A stretch of DNA of 64,000 bases. It comes from Novipirellula artificiosorum (GTDB taxonomy: Bacteria > Planctomycetota > Planctomycetia > Pirellulales > Pirellulaceae). The stretch spans positions 62,001-126,000 of the forward strand of contig NZ_SJPV01000012.1 of assembly GCF_007860135.1 (NCBI RefSeq), read 5' to 3'. Both the position numbers and the translations under genes were made by a program. The notes below the pieces were generated by a model, which was not told where the DNA came from, made no database searches, and worked only from the letters and a program-made list of their open reading frames with translations. Below are positions 53,962 to 63,153 of this stretch, in pieces (positions within the stretch are counted from its first letter, which is position 1; each line of letters opens with the position of its first letter).

Positions 53962-56900
53962 CGTGATTGTTCCTCGCCAAATTCCAGAGACTCAGGCAAC
54001 GATTGAAAGGTCACCGAGACTTCATCAATGATGGGCTTGGACTTGTTCTCTGTCGCGTCGGTGATTTTCATTTCGTACTGGAAGCCGTAACCGGCTTGCA
54101 GAGCGCTGAGATCCATTTCTGCCGGCATTCTAGCAACCTGCTTGGCGAATCCGGTTATGTAGTCGTAGCTCTCTTTGACTTCCTGCCAGTCGGTCCACCT
54201 GTCGATCTTCGCATCGTTGTCCGTGTCCACGCCGACACGCACTTCGACGTGCTCCACCCACGGGCCGGGACTCACGAAGTCATTTTCCGGCTGGGTTGCC
54301 AACCAGAAACGTCCTTCGGCAAAGCAAATATCCGGATCGGGATGCCCCTGCCCAACGTTCCCGCAAAACTCAAACTGCTCATCCAGACTCGATGACGTGA
54401 ACCAGCCGACACTCATCTTGCTTCCTTTGGTGCCATGGGATCCGGCAGGATCATAGTCGCCAAACAGGTAATACTGTCCGCCAATACAGATTGATGCCCA
54501 GTCGCCGTAGGCATTCTGTTCCGGTTCATGAACTTCGTATTTGCCGATGTCCGATTTAAAACGCTCGGGAGACTCTTTGACCCAGTGGGGGTGTTTGTAG
54601 GTTTTGATCACGCCGGTCGGATTGGTGCGCTCGTCTACCGCAGGTGCGAGAATCTTGAAGCCGCCCTTCCCGTCTTTGCTGACCGCATGGCCGGCCAGCG
54701 GAGAATCGAACGAATGGCTGTTGGCATGAATCGGACTCCAGTCCTCGTAGATCACGTGAAAGTTCCCTTCCAAATCGCGAATGAAACCGCAATCGGAACC
54801 ATGCGACGGATCTTCAAATGCCATTCCCATTTTTTCGCCGACCTCGCCATCGGTCAGGTCGTCATCAATGATCAGATGCGGATCCTGATCGTTGGGAAAG
54901 TCATAGTAAAAATAGGCTTGGCCATCGGCGTACTCCGCAGTGGTCATCCATCCCGACTCTTTGTCGGTGATCGGTCCGTGGTGTACCCAATTGACCATGT
55001 CGCGACTCTCCCAAGCATGATAGCCGCCCAGACTTCCTTTATTTCCACCGGGCGCGCGGAACTGGTTCGGCATCGCCGTGGTCTCCAACGGAACATCGAA
55101 GCCGTCTAAACGAACGGACTTCGGAACAAACGCTCCTTGGGACGAATCCCACGTATTTTTTTCCATGGCAGCGTGATGTCGCGCAAACATCCAATAGTTT
55201 TTCGGACCCAAACTAAGGAAAACCGGTGAATCAAAAGTACATCCGGGACCGATATCTCCGGCCGGTTCCCAGTTCTCCCAAATGGGTGACTGACGGAGGA
55301 CAATCGACTTCGCCTTCTTCTTGTTGTCGAAGCGTTTCAGAACGCTTTGGAATGTCGCGGTTTTCGCAGTTGGCGAAGCCATTCCGTTTTTGATTTCGAT
55401 ACTGGTTTGAGTTCCGACATTCTGTTCCCAGTCCGCCTGACTGTGGACGCTCCAGGCGTTTCCCTCGTCCTTCCTAGCGGCCGGGCGCGAGCGCTCAGGT
55501 GACACACTGGGCGGCATGCGCCGCGCCGCTAACGATGAAGTTTGGCTCGAAGCGTTTGTAAACTCAGTGATGGTACGTGCGGCACATTTTTCTTTTGCGT
55601 ACACCGACTTCCGGTTTTCATCGAGGATGCGAACGGTAAATCCCTCCAGTCGAGTTGAGTTTCCCGTTCGGTTGTGAACGCGAATCGAGTCGATCTCAAC
55701 GCTAGTGCTTAGGTCGACTTCCCACCAAGGGTTCGTGCCATCGGGCTCGGTATGGGTCACCGAGTAATTGTTGTAGTCGCCGTCCGTGTTGCCATCGACA
55801 GCCCGCTCTGCCGCACCGCCATACACGATGGTGGACTGTGTCGCCTTCCCATTGAGTGCCACGTTCTTGCCGCCCGCGAACACTTCGACCTCAGCCAGCG
55901 AAAGAGTGCGTTGCTCGCCGGGCAGTTCGATGCGGACATATCGCCCGGTTGGCAGAGCTTCGCGCTCAACAATTCTCGGTGACGAACCAGTCGACGGTTC
56001 CCGGACAGAGCCAGCAGTCGACTCTTTGTAATAGTGCTGATGGCCCGGCAGGCGGGTGGTCTTTTCGTTCAAACCGAACAGATTGCGGTCCGCCTCGGAG
56101 ACTGGAATCGGCTTGATCGTTAAATCAACCTGCCTCAAAGCAACCTGCGCGAATGTGACGCTCTGCCCCTTATTGAGTGGGACTTCATAGCTGCCGTCCT
56201 TTCCGGCTTTAAGCTTTGCCGTGGATCCATCGATTGTGATTTTCGGGTTAGAAATGTCCGTCCATACCACGCAAGGCGAACCGATCAAACTCTTCACCGT
56301 CACAAATTGAGTCACCTCCGCCCGCTTTTTGGCACTAACCAGGAAGGCTCCTTGCCCGCGCAAATCCTTAAAGGCAACATCACCCCACAGTTTCGGTGCC
56401 GCGGGAAAGACACGCAGAACTCCGCCCCAGCTTTGCAGCAACATGTCGTGAATGCAGGTGGCGAATGAAAGCGGGCTTTCGATCACTGGATTCCCCTCGG
56501 CGTACATCGTCGTTGGGGATACGCGGTCGTGCTTGATCAAGTAGTCGAGATAGTGATACGCCTGATCCGAATCACCTAGCCACGCATACATCGACGCCGC
56601 ACCCGTTGCGGTATAGCCAGTCACGGGCATCGCATCCACTTTGATTCTGCTGTTGAACGTCACGTCCAACCAGCGATCCAGCGACAATCGCATCAGCTGC
56701 TTGCCTTCCGGGGTATCCGGAGTCAGGACAGCCAGCGGATAGAAAGGCAGCAGGTGGGAATAGTGACGGTGGGGCTTGTCGAAGGGAACATCCTTGCCGA
56801 TGCGCAAGCCGTCTTCATCGATCTGGAAGTCAACGAGATTGTCAATGATGTTCTGCCACTCGTCAGCCAGCGGATCGTTGAGGTTATGCTCGTCGTTGAT

Positions 56901-58427
56901 GTCGAGCAGGGTCTGGAAACACCATTTCATCAGCCCGATCGTGAAATTGATATCCTGCCCGCGACCACCCGGATACTCAGGCGACCAGCTGTTCTTAATG
57001 TGTATCTTTCCGTCGCCAGATGAAACCGGATTATCTCGCACGTAGTTCAGATAACTGTTTCCAACGCCGCGCAATTTGGAGAACAGTCCGTCGCGCAACC
57101 GCTCGCGGTCACCTGCGAACCGACAGTGTAGCCAGTAGTCGTGAAGGATCCAGCAGAGCATGTCCGGCACGGTCGCGCCCTGGCTTGCCACTAGATCTTG
57201 TGGAAATAACGTGGCCAGACCGGCGCTTTCTTTCCAGTGCTTTGGCACGTTCTTAAACAACTGCGCCTCATGTTTGTCGAACCAGTTGCACAGGGAGGAG
57301 CCGACATCCAACCGGTTGGCTGTCAGGTGCGTCCAATACTGTAGCTCCACATTCAAGTCGCCCCAGACCATCGGCCAAAAGGTCTTGTGATACCACGGGC
57401 CCATCAGATCCATCACCGGACCGTTGCCGCGGGTGGCCGACGCGAACTTGTACATCTGAATCCAGTAGAAGGCTTCCTTCTCTGGATCATTGATGGTCAA
57501 GAAGCTGAGCGGATAATATTCGTTCCACCATTTGCGGTGCGTGGACAAGAACGTGTCGTTAGAAAGTAGCGAGCTGGCTTTCTGCAAATTGCCCGTCACC
57601 CGTTCCATGCTGTCTTGCTCTGGAAAGCTGTGATGGACGCTGGCCAGCAGGATCTGTTTTCCGGTTGACTTCCCCTGGGCCTTCCAGCCCGTCGTTGTTT
57701 CGCCCCGGTTTTGATACAAGGGCTGAAAACAGAAATGCATGCCGTCCTTTTCGCTCACGGTCGGCTGCGGTGGCAATTCGTAAGGGGCTTTGCGCATCTT
57801 GTCCCAACTACCGCCCTTAGGCCCGCCGCCGCCATCCAGAGTTGTGCGTACTGGTGCCTTTGGAATATCCGGGTGCCATGAGATTGCAATCGACTCGCGA
57901 TCCGCATCCGTCTCGAAATAGATCACGTCGTGCAAACTGTGAGAAAGGCCACGCAGGGCATAGGAACCTTGGGTCGTCTTAACGGTTCCGGTCAGTTCCG
58001 CGTCCCACAGGTCCAGCCGCAGATCGACGTCGGTGATGTCGCCTTCGGAAGTCAGGTTGAAATGGCCCAGCGGCAGGCGGCTTCGATAGATCCACAACAA
58101 TTCGTTTCCATCATGCGGCGCGCGATGATCATAGTAGTCATGGCGTCCCGTATAAATCGAAATCACATTCTTCGCTCCGCCTTGAGCTTGATAGAACAAG
58201 AAACCCACATTGCCGTTCCCTGAGTAGGGTGCTACTTCCCAGCGGTTGGGAATCCGGTCCCAAACCATATCGTGCTGAGAGAGAAACGTTTTATAGTCGA
58301 CATCGGATACGACCACAGACGTCACCGTTTTAGCTTCGTCCGCAGTCGCCGCAGGGACCCATGCCATTGAAAGTAAGATGGCATGAACAATCATTTGATT
58401 ATGCGGTCGCATGGTTTTCTTTCTCAA
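53958..58427 (-). CDS. Giant modular protein: GH95-like domain, F-type lectin domain, C-terminal beta-propeller
   Basis: The 1489-residue product has a signal peptide to about residue 29. Residues about 35-775 resemble a GH95-type (alpha/alpha)6 enzyme: WEVAPYSGNGNVGFLFY, a stretch near 350 (FWPMVWGDLNVELQYW) replacing the canonical WNSDYHHDIN block, SWSPEYPGGRGQDIN near 481, HRHYSHLLPFYPLAV near 553 and CIHDMLLQSWGGVLRVFPAAPKLW. Residues about 820-950 form an F5/8-like fucolectin domain with ALNGKATQST, AVDGNTDGDYNNYS and NPWWEVDL (near 897). Residues about 1030-1489 form a beta-propeller of GH43/GH117 type (CTFDSPVFLSLGPKNYWMFARHH, GCGFIRDLEGNFHVIYEDW, GHPDPDICFAEGRFWLATQP). The three parts together suggest two catalytic domains tethered by a fucose-binding domain. 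The join at about residues 960-1030 is low complexity. Confidence 0.8.
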   Translation of the reverse strand: MRKKTMRPHNQMIVHAILLSMAWVPAATADEAKTVTSVVVSDVDYKTFLSQHDMVWDRIPNRWEVAPYSGNGNVGFLFYQAQGGAKNVISIYTGRHDYYDHRAPHDGNELLWIYRSRLPLGHFNLTSEGDITDVDLRLDLWDAELTGTVKTTQGSYALRGLSHSLHDVIYFETDADRESIAISWHPDIPKAPVRTTLDGGGGPKGGSWDKMRKAPYELPPQPTVSEKDGMHFCFQPLYQNRGETTTGWKAQGKSTGKQILLASVHHSFPEQDSMERVTGNLQKASSLLSNDTFLSTHRKWWNEYYPLSFLTINDPEKEAFYWIQMYKFASATRGNGPVMDLMGPWYHKTFWPMVWGDLNVELQYWTHLTANRLDVGSSLCNWFDKHEAQLFKNVPKHWKESAGLATLFPQDLVASQGATVPDMLCWILHDYWLHCRFAGDRERLRDGLFSKLRGVGNSYLNYVRDNPVSSGDGKIHIKNSWSPEYPGGRGQDINFTIGLMKWCFQTLLDINDEHNLNDPLADEWQNIIDNLVDFQIDEDGLRIGKDVPFDKPHRHYSHLLPFYPLAVLTPDTPEGKQLMRLSLDRWLDVTFNSRIKVDAMPVTGYTATGAASMYAWLGDSDQAYHYLDYLIKHDRVSPTTMYAEGNPVIESPLSFATCIHDMLLQSWGGVLRVFPAAPKLWGDVAFKDLRGQGAFLVSAKKRAEVTQFVTVKSLIGSPCVVWTDISNPKITIDGSTAKLKAGKDGSYEVPLNKGQSVTFAQVALRQVDLTIKPIPVSEADRNLFGLNEKTTRLPGHQHYYKESTAGSVREPSTGSSPRIVEREALPTGRYVRIELPGEQRTLSLAEVEVFAGGKNVALNGKATQSTIVYGGAAERAVDGNTDGDYNNYSVTHTEPDGTNPWWEVDLSTSVEIDSIRVHNRTGNSTRLEGFTVRILDENRKSVYAKEKCAARTITEFTNASSQTSSLAARRMPPSVSPERSRPAARKDEGNAWSVHSQADWEQNVGTQTSIEIKNGMASPTAKTATFQSVLKRFDNKKKAKSIVLRQSPIWENWEPAGDIGPGCTFDSPVFLSLGPKNYWMFARHHAAMEKNTWDSSQGAFVPKSVRLDGFDVPLETTAMPNQFRAPGGNKGSLGGYHAWESRDMVNWVHHGPITDKESGWMTTAEYADGQAYFYYDFPNDQDPHLIIDDDLTDGEVGEKMGMAFEDPSHGSDCGFIRDLEGNFHVIYEDWSPIHANSHSFDSPLAGHAVSKDGKGGFKILAPAVDERTNPTGVIKTYKHPHWVKESPERFKSDIGKYEVHEPEQNAYGDWASICIGGQYYLFGDYDPAGSHGTKGSKMSVGWFTSSSLDEQFEFCGNVGQGHPDPDICFAEGRFWLATQPENDFVSPGPWVEHVEVRVGVDTDNDAKIDRWTDWQEVKESYDYITGFAKQVARMPAEMDLSALQAGYGFQYEMKITDATENKSKPIIDEVSVTFQSLPESLEFGEEQSR

Positions 58428-58567
58428 TCGATTTGGATGTCTTCGTGCGGCTTCGTTTTCTGCCTGGCGTCAACGGACTGCGTTTCAAATTCATTTCGTG
58501 AATCACGTCGCACCCATCGGCAATCAACCTAAATGTCACTTCGGAATGGGGGAGATCTGGATCGCGA

Positions 58568-60034
58568 TCAGATTCCTTCAGGTGCCCATTCTGGGATCCC
58601 CTTTTCTTCAAGTTGCTTGTGGTAGCGGATCGCCAGTGGCTGATCCGTCGGCTTGACCTTGGGGAGGTTTTCGTTGACCAACAGCGGAGTCAATGACGTC
58701 CACCAAACGTCGTAGGACTTGCGCAAATTGCCAACGACCTCAGGATTCGAGTCGGCAACATCCGTCGTCTCACCAGGATCGGCAGAAATGTCGTAGAGTT
58801 TTTCGTTGTTGACGAAACGCCAGCGATCGGTCCGGACAGCGCACTTTAGGAACTTGAACTTTTTCTGATCACCCGTCGGCCAACGACCGCAATGGAAGAA
58901 CAGTTCGCGATCGGCCCACGCTGCCTTGGGATCTTTCAACAAAGGCAAAAGTGACCGCCCGTCGAACTTTTGCACATCCTCAGGCAACTTCGCGCCCGCC
59001 AGATCGCAAAACGTCGGGTACAGATCGATGTGGGCCGCCAGCGCGTTGATGTCGACGCCTTCTCCCAACACGCCTTTCCAATACCAGAACGCGGGGACGT
59101 GCGAACCGCCTTCGTAAGGCGAATTCTTGCCACCCATCAGGTTGGCGTTGAAGTGCTTGACCCTCTTGCCGTTCAACTTGCCGCTCAAATGAGTCGCCCC
59201 GTTGTCGGTCATGAAAATGATCAGCGTGTTGTCGAGTGCGTCCCACTGGTCAAGTTTTTCCATCAAGCGACCGAAATTGTCGTCGATGTTTTCGATCATG
59301 CCGTAGCGACCTGCCGTTCCTTCGTCCCAGCCAAGATTCAAGAACCGCTTCGTGTATTTCTCCGGCGCGACCAGCGGCGCGTGCGGAGCGTTCAGCGCGA
59401 TGTAGGCGAAGTACGGATTGCCGGCTTCATGTTGTTCCTTGATCCAAGCCAAACCGGATTGAAAAAACAGATCCGTGCAGAAGCCCTGGGTCTGCACAAT
59501 CGTGTCGTTGTGCAGCAGCACGTTGTCGAAATAGACGTTTTCCTTGTTGGGCGGGAAATCACCCAGCGTAACCTGTCCAATTCCGCCGGAGCCATGAATC
59601 AGGACTTCGTCGAAGCCACGGCTGCCGGGCAGATAGGCTTCCTCGTCACCCAGGTGCCACTTGCCAAAGATCCCTGTGTTGTAACCGGCATTCTGCAATG
59701 CTTGCGGCATCGTAAAAGTACTCAGCGCCATCCGCTCTCGCTGCATGATCGTGTGTGTCACGCCGTTCTTAAACGGAACACGTCCGCTCATCAGTGCGGC
59801 TCGGGTTGGCGCGCATGTCGGGCTGACTTGAAAGTCGGTGAAACGCGTTGCATGCTCATAAAAGTGATCGATGTGCGGAGTCTTGACGACTTGGTTTCCC
59901 ATACAAGAAAGATCGCCCATCCCTTGATCGTCGGTCATGACGAGCACGATATTCGGGCGACTGCCCATGATGGATTGTGCTTCCGCGAGACGAGCGCAGG
60001 CGAGCAGAAGGAAGATAGTGAGGATTGATTTCAT
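58568..60034 (-). CDS. Secreted S1-family sulfatase
   Basis: The 488-residue product has a leader to about residue 19, PNIVLVMTDDQGMGD, and TCAPTR with Cys74 as the formylglycine precursor. AALMSGRVPFKNGVTHTI, FGKWHLGDEEAYLPGSRGFD, FMTDNGATH and KNSPYEGGSHVPAFWYWKG follow. QREMALSTFTMPQAL-like features group it with the arylsulfatase A-type S1 enzymes of marine PVC bacteria. Upstream of it, at 60065-60153, lies the tail of a DUF3500 gene, repeating the intact DUF3500 - sulfatase order seen at 60314-63106. The 58428-58567 gap holds nothing I recognise. Confidence 0.92.
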   Translation of the reverse strand: MKSILTIFLLLACARLAEAQSIMGSRPNIVLVMTDDQGMGDLSCMGNQVVKTPHIDHFYEHATRFTDFQVSPTCAPTRAALMSGRVPFKNGVTHTIMQRERMALSTFTMPQALQNAGYNTGIFGKWHLGDEEAYLPGSRGFDEVLIHGSGGIGQVTLGDFPPNKENVYFDNVLLHNDTIVQTQGFCTDLFFQSGLAWIKEQHEAGNPYFAYIALNAPHAPLVAPEKYTKRFLNLGWDEGTAGRYGMIENIDDNFGRLMEKLDQWDALDNTLIIFMTDNGATHLSGKLNGKRVKHFNANLMGGKNSPYEGGSHVPAFWYWKGVLGEGVDINALAAHIDLYPTFCDLAGAKLPEDVQKFDGRSLLPLLKDPKAAWADRELFFHCGRWPTGDQKKFKFLKCAVRTDRWRFVNNEKLYDISADPGETTDVADSNPEVVGNLRKSYDVWWTSLTPLLVNENLPKVKPTDQPLAIRYHKQLEEKGIPEWAPEGI

Positions 60035-60064
60035 GTGTTGTTTGACAGCTAGATGTGGTATGTG

Positions 60065-60153
60065 CGTTACTTTTTTTCTTGGTGATGCGGACTTTCCAGC
60101 AGGTGTTTTCTAAGGAGGACTTCACCGTCGTCGTTACCCGGTTCGTGACGCCG
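60065..60153 (-). pseudogene. Remnant of the 3' end of a DUF3500 gene
   Basis: On the - strand it reads REPGNDDGEVLLRKHLLESP and then HHQEKK before a stop at 60065. The intact DUF3500 protein at 62027 ends REPGNDYGEDLLRKHLLESP and HHQVEK. The nucleotides match closely from about 60025 to 60145 against 61985 to 62105, extending past the stop into the leader of the following sulfatase. This shows that the DUF3500 - sulfatase pair was duplicated. Confidence 0.85.
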
Positions 60154-60257
60154 ACGAGAAGGAACGCATTGAGAACGAATAATCTCTTGCTCGGGATATC
60201 TTAGTGGAATTCGGGAATCGAGATGTGCGGTGATCCCGGAGACATCGGATTCAGAAT

Positions 60258-60277
60258 GTGGAGCCTGCGGGCTCCAC
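60258..60277. repeat. Perfect hairpin between the DUF3500 remnant and the sulfatase remnant
   Basis: The stem is GTGGAGCC with its exact complement GGCTCCAC around a TGCG loop. It lies at the 3' end of the truncated sulfatase gene. It is probably a REP-like motif or a weak transcription stop. The remaining bases of 60154-60313 show nothing else. Confidence 0.5.
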
Positions 60278-60313
60278 AGCCAATCTACATTCGATGGTTC
60301 ATGCTTTTGCCTT

Positions 60314-61994
60314 TCACTTAAATTCGTCAGGTGACAACAGAGAGTCGCCATTGGTTTCAAAGTGTCTGAAGCGTCTTTCGAGATCCGAATGCCCACTCAA
60401 TCCTGCCTTGTATTCGTCCAGTGAGAGCGATTGGTCCTGATTGGTGTCCCAGCGACGGAATGCTCTTTGGCGGTTGGTTTTGGGGCGGTGCGTTTTGGAC
60501 GACACCGTGCCCTTGAAGTTTTCGTTCTCCAACGCGGTCAACGAGTAGGGATGCTTGCCATTTTGCTGACCGATGACATCCACGACTTCCGGATAGCTCC
60601 GCAGGAAGTTGTTCTCGTCAATCAAATTAAAAAAGTAGTGCGTTGTACCCTCGGGCAACTTGGCCGACGCCTTTGACTCGTCATGTAAAGTTGCTGCCAT
60701 TCGATACCACTCCTCGTACCTCTGCCCGCCATTGGGCGTGTAGATCAAGTTGGCGCGTACGACTTTGGCACCGTTCTCGTGGAACACAATGTTGACGTTG
60801 CTATCGATCTGTTCGTGCGAAACAACGTTGCAGACATGCTCTTGGTGAGGCAGTGACTTGTTGTAGTCGGGGTTGTAGTAGGGGTAGCTCGCCTTCATTT
60901 CCGACAAGAGTTGGGTAAGTCGATCGTTCATCTGCTTCGCCTTCTCCGGCATGGCTTCCGCCAGATTCGCGGACTCTTCAATGTCAGCACGTTCTTGCTT
61001 GCCGTCGTCGCTCTTGTAGAGTCGAAACAGCTCAAGCTCGCTTTCGACGTTCGGATTGCCGACGTGATCGTACTTGCGGATCAGTTTGTAGTCGCCGATT
61101 CGGATCGTACTTTCCATCGCGACACTGTGCGGAAAATGCCAAACGAGCGTGTCGCGAACTGTGCCATCTGCAGTTTTTACAACTGCTGGATCGGTGGGGT
61201 CGCCAAGCAAGAGTGGTCTTAGATCGCAGCCGTCCAAATGCTTTTCGACGGGCTTCTTGATACCGCACAGCGATAGAACCGTCGGATAGAAATCCAGTCC
61301 GTTGACCATCACGTCTGATTGGGTTCCGCCGGGAATTCCTGGCCCGGCGACAATCAGCGGGACGCGAGTGCCACCTTCGCGGGCAGAGATTTTGCCACGG
61401 TCGAGTGGATAGTTGTCTGTGATGATCTCACTGGGATGCTGTTCCATGCCGCTATTGTCGGACGTGAAAATCAGGTAGGTGTTTTCAATCAGCGTATGTC
61501 CAGGCCAACGGGGGTCTTCAGTTTGATCGAGGTAGTCGAAGAGTCTGCCGACGTGGTGGTCAAGTTCTTCGACCATCGCACAGTAAAAAGGAATTCGCTG
61601 GCCCTCAAGTTCCCATTTCTCAGGGTCGGTTGGTATATTGACGCCCAGCTTCTTGCAGTATTTTTCCAAGTTGGCGAGCGACCGAGTCTGAATTGGCGAG
61701 TGAACAAGCCAAGTTGCATAGTACAAGAAAAAGGGTTGGTCTTTGCTTTCACGCAGGAACTCCATCGCGTCTTCGTTGTTCTGGTGGTACGGGTACCCGT
61801 TTTCATCGATACGAAATGGATCGTCAGGTGCGGTACTGGCGAATCCTGTCAAGCGATGAGGGGACATTTTTTTGGTCACACCAAGACTGTGACATGTCCA
61901 ATCGAAACCCTGATCTTCGGGTTGCGGAAACGCATGGTGGTTGATCGCCATGTGCCATTTCCCTCAATGTCCAGTGGCGGGAAATCGATTTCAT
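60314..61994 (-). pseudogene. S1 sulfatase lacking its active-site half, with a C-terminal EF-hand pair
   Basis: The start region is still visible: at 61994 the - strand reads ATGAAATCGATTTCC (MKSIS), as in the intact sulfatase at 60034 (MKSILT). About 130 codons are then missing. The sequence resumes, in another frame and just after a stop codon, with GKWHMAINHHAFPQPEDQGFD, the GKWH motif that normally follows the active site. The metal-binding Asp pair and the CxPSR site are gone. The rest is intact sulfatase (FTSDNSGMEQHP, KISAREGGTRVPLIVAGPG) plus extra domains ending in two EF-hands (RRWDTNQDQSLSLDEY and RHFETNGDSLLSPDEF). A 545-codon frame from 61951 stays open but lacks a signal peptide and the formylglycine Cys. 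Confidence 0.88.
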
Positions 61995-62026
61995 GTCTTC
62001 TTTGATGGCTGGATGTGGTGTGTGCG

Positions 62027-63106
62027 TTACTTTTCGACTTGGTGATGCGGACTTTCCAGCAGGTGTTTTCGAAGGAGGTCCTCACCGTAGTCGTTGCCCG
62101 GCTCGCGAAAGACGGTATGAATATGGTTGACAGCACCGGAGTTGCGTCCGGGAGGGAAGTGGTTATCGAACTCGATGATGACGGTGGGGCCATGGATCCG
62201 GTAGTAATAGGGCTTGCCTTCCTCTGTGCCAGCCCATGCGAAATGAATCTTTTCTAACCCGGCCGCTAAGATTCGATCCATTTGGATGTGGGCAATGTTG
62301 TGTTCGAAATTGTGAACGTATTCGTTGATCAGAGACATCAAGAGGCGGCGCTGGGCGGCGTTAAGATCAGATGCCGGCAAGCCAGTTGGCGTCTTCAATT
62401 GGTCGCCGCGTGTCGGACCGGTGATCACGTCACGGGGAGCCACGTTGCCAATGATCGCTTTGGCACGCTGTTTCTCGTTAAGGGATGCGAAGAGCTGCTT
62501 CCCTTTTTCATCCTCCGCACTCTGAACTTTCCACCCCGAGTACGTTCCCTCGGGCAACCTGGCAGGGTCGGAACCCATGAATGTGGGGCGGACCGAAACT
62601 TCATCCCCAATCACGGTGATATTCAACGCAAGGTGATGTCCGTCCAATTGCCAGCCCCACGAGCTGTCCTTCGCTGGATCGCCAAAGATCCCAATCCAGT
62701 AAAGATCATGTCCAAACATGGGCGTATTGGTGGGGCGGCGTTTTTCAGCCAGGCTCTTGAGGATCTCATCAAGGTGCATGATCCCCGTCGTTTTGAGATA
62801 GCCCTGGCTGCTTAAAGTGCTTTGAAGCAGTCGATGCGCTAGCGATCGTTGTTCGGGTGACATCTCCTTGAAACTGACACCCTCTCGCTTGAAGGAAGTC
62901 GCCGGGAGATTGCTCCACGCCCGACGCTCCTGGTCGTCCAGGGTGAACGACGCTTGTTTTCGCAGTTCTGGGCTCAGACCCTCGAGGAAGCCAACCGCCG
63001 CCTGGCGAATTTCGGCTACGGGAGCCTTGGGTTGCTCCTTCTTCTCTTGAGCATTCGTGACCGTGACGCCGACTAAGAGGATCGCAGGGAGGGCGAATCG
63101 TTTCAT
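62027..63106 (-). CDS. Secreted DUF3500 protein
   Basis: The 359-residue product has a leader (LPAILLVGVTVTNA). The DUF3500 features follow: FTLDDQERRAWSNLPATSFKREGVSFKEMSPEQR, LAHRLLQSTLSSQGYLKT, LYWIGIFGDPAKDSSWGWQLDGHHLALN, PTFMGSDPARLPEG, QLKTPTGLPASDLNAAQRRLL, HFAWAGTEEGKPYYYRIHGPTVIIEFDN and VNHIHTVFREPGNDYGEDLL. DUF3500 proteins are common in planctomycetes and their function is unknown. The gene lies directly upstream of the truncated sulfatase, and a second copy of its 3' end lies at 60065. An association with sulfatase expression or substrate handling is inference only. Confidence 0.9.
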   Translation of the reverse strand: MKRFALPAILLVGVTVTNAQEKKEQPKAPVAEIRQAAVGFLEGLSPELRKQASFTLDDQERRAWSNLPATSFKREGVSFKEMSPEQRSLAHRLLQSTLSSQGYLKTTGIMHLDEILKSLAEKRRPTNTPMFGHDLYWIGIFGDPAKDSSWGWQLDGHHLALNITVIGDEVSVRPTFMGSDPARLPEGTYSGWKVQSAEDEKGKQLFASLNEKQRAKAIIGNVAPRDVITGPTRGDQLKTPTGLPASDLNAAQRRLLMSLINEYVHNFEHNIAHIQMDRILAAGLEKIHFAWAGTEEGKPYYYRIHGPTVIIEFDNHFPPGRNSGAVNHIHTVFREPGNDYGEDLLRKHLLESPHHQVEK

Positions 63107-63153
63107 GTTCGATTTTCCTTACAGGAATTCGGGGAGTTGATGTCCAGGCAAAC

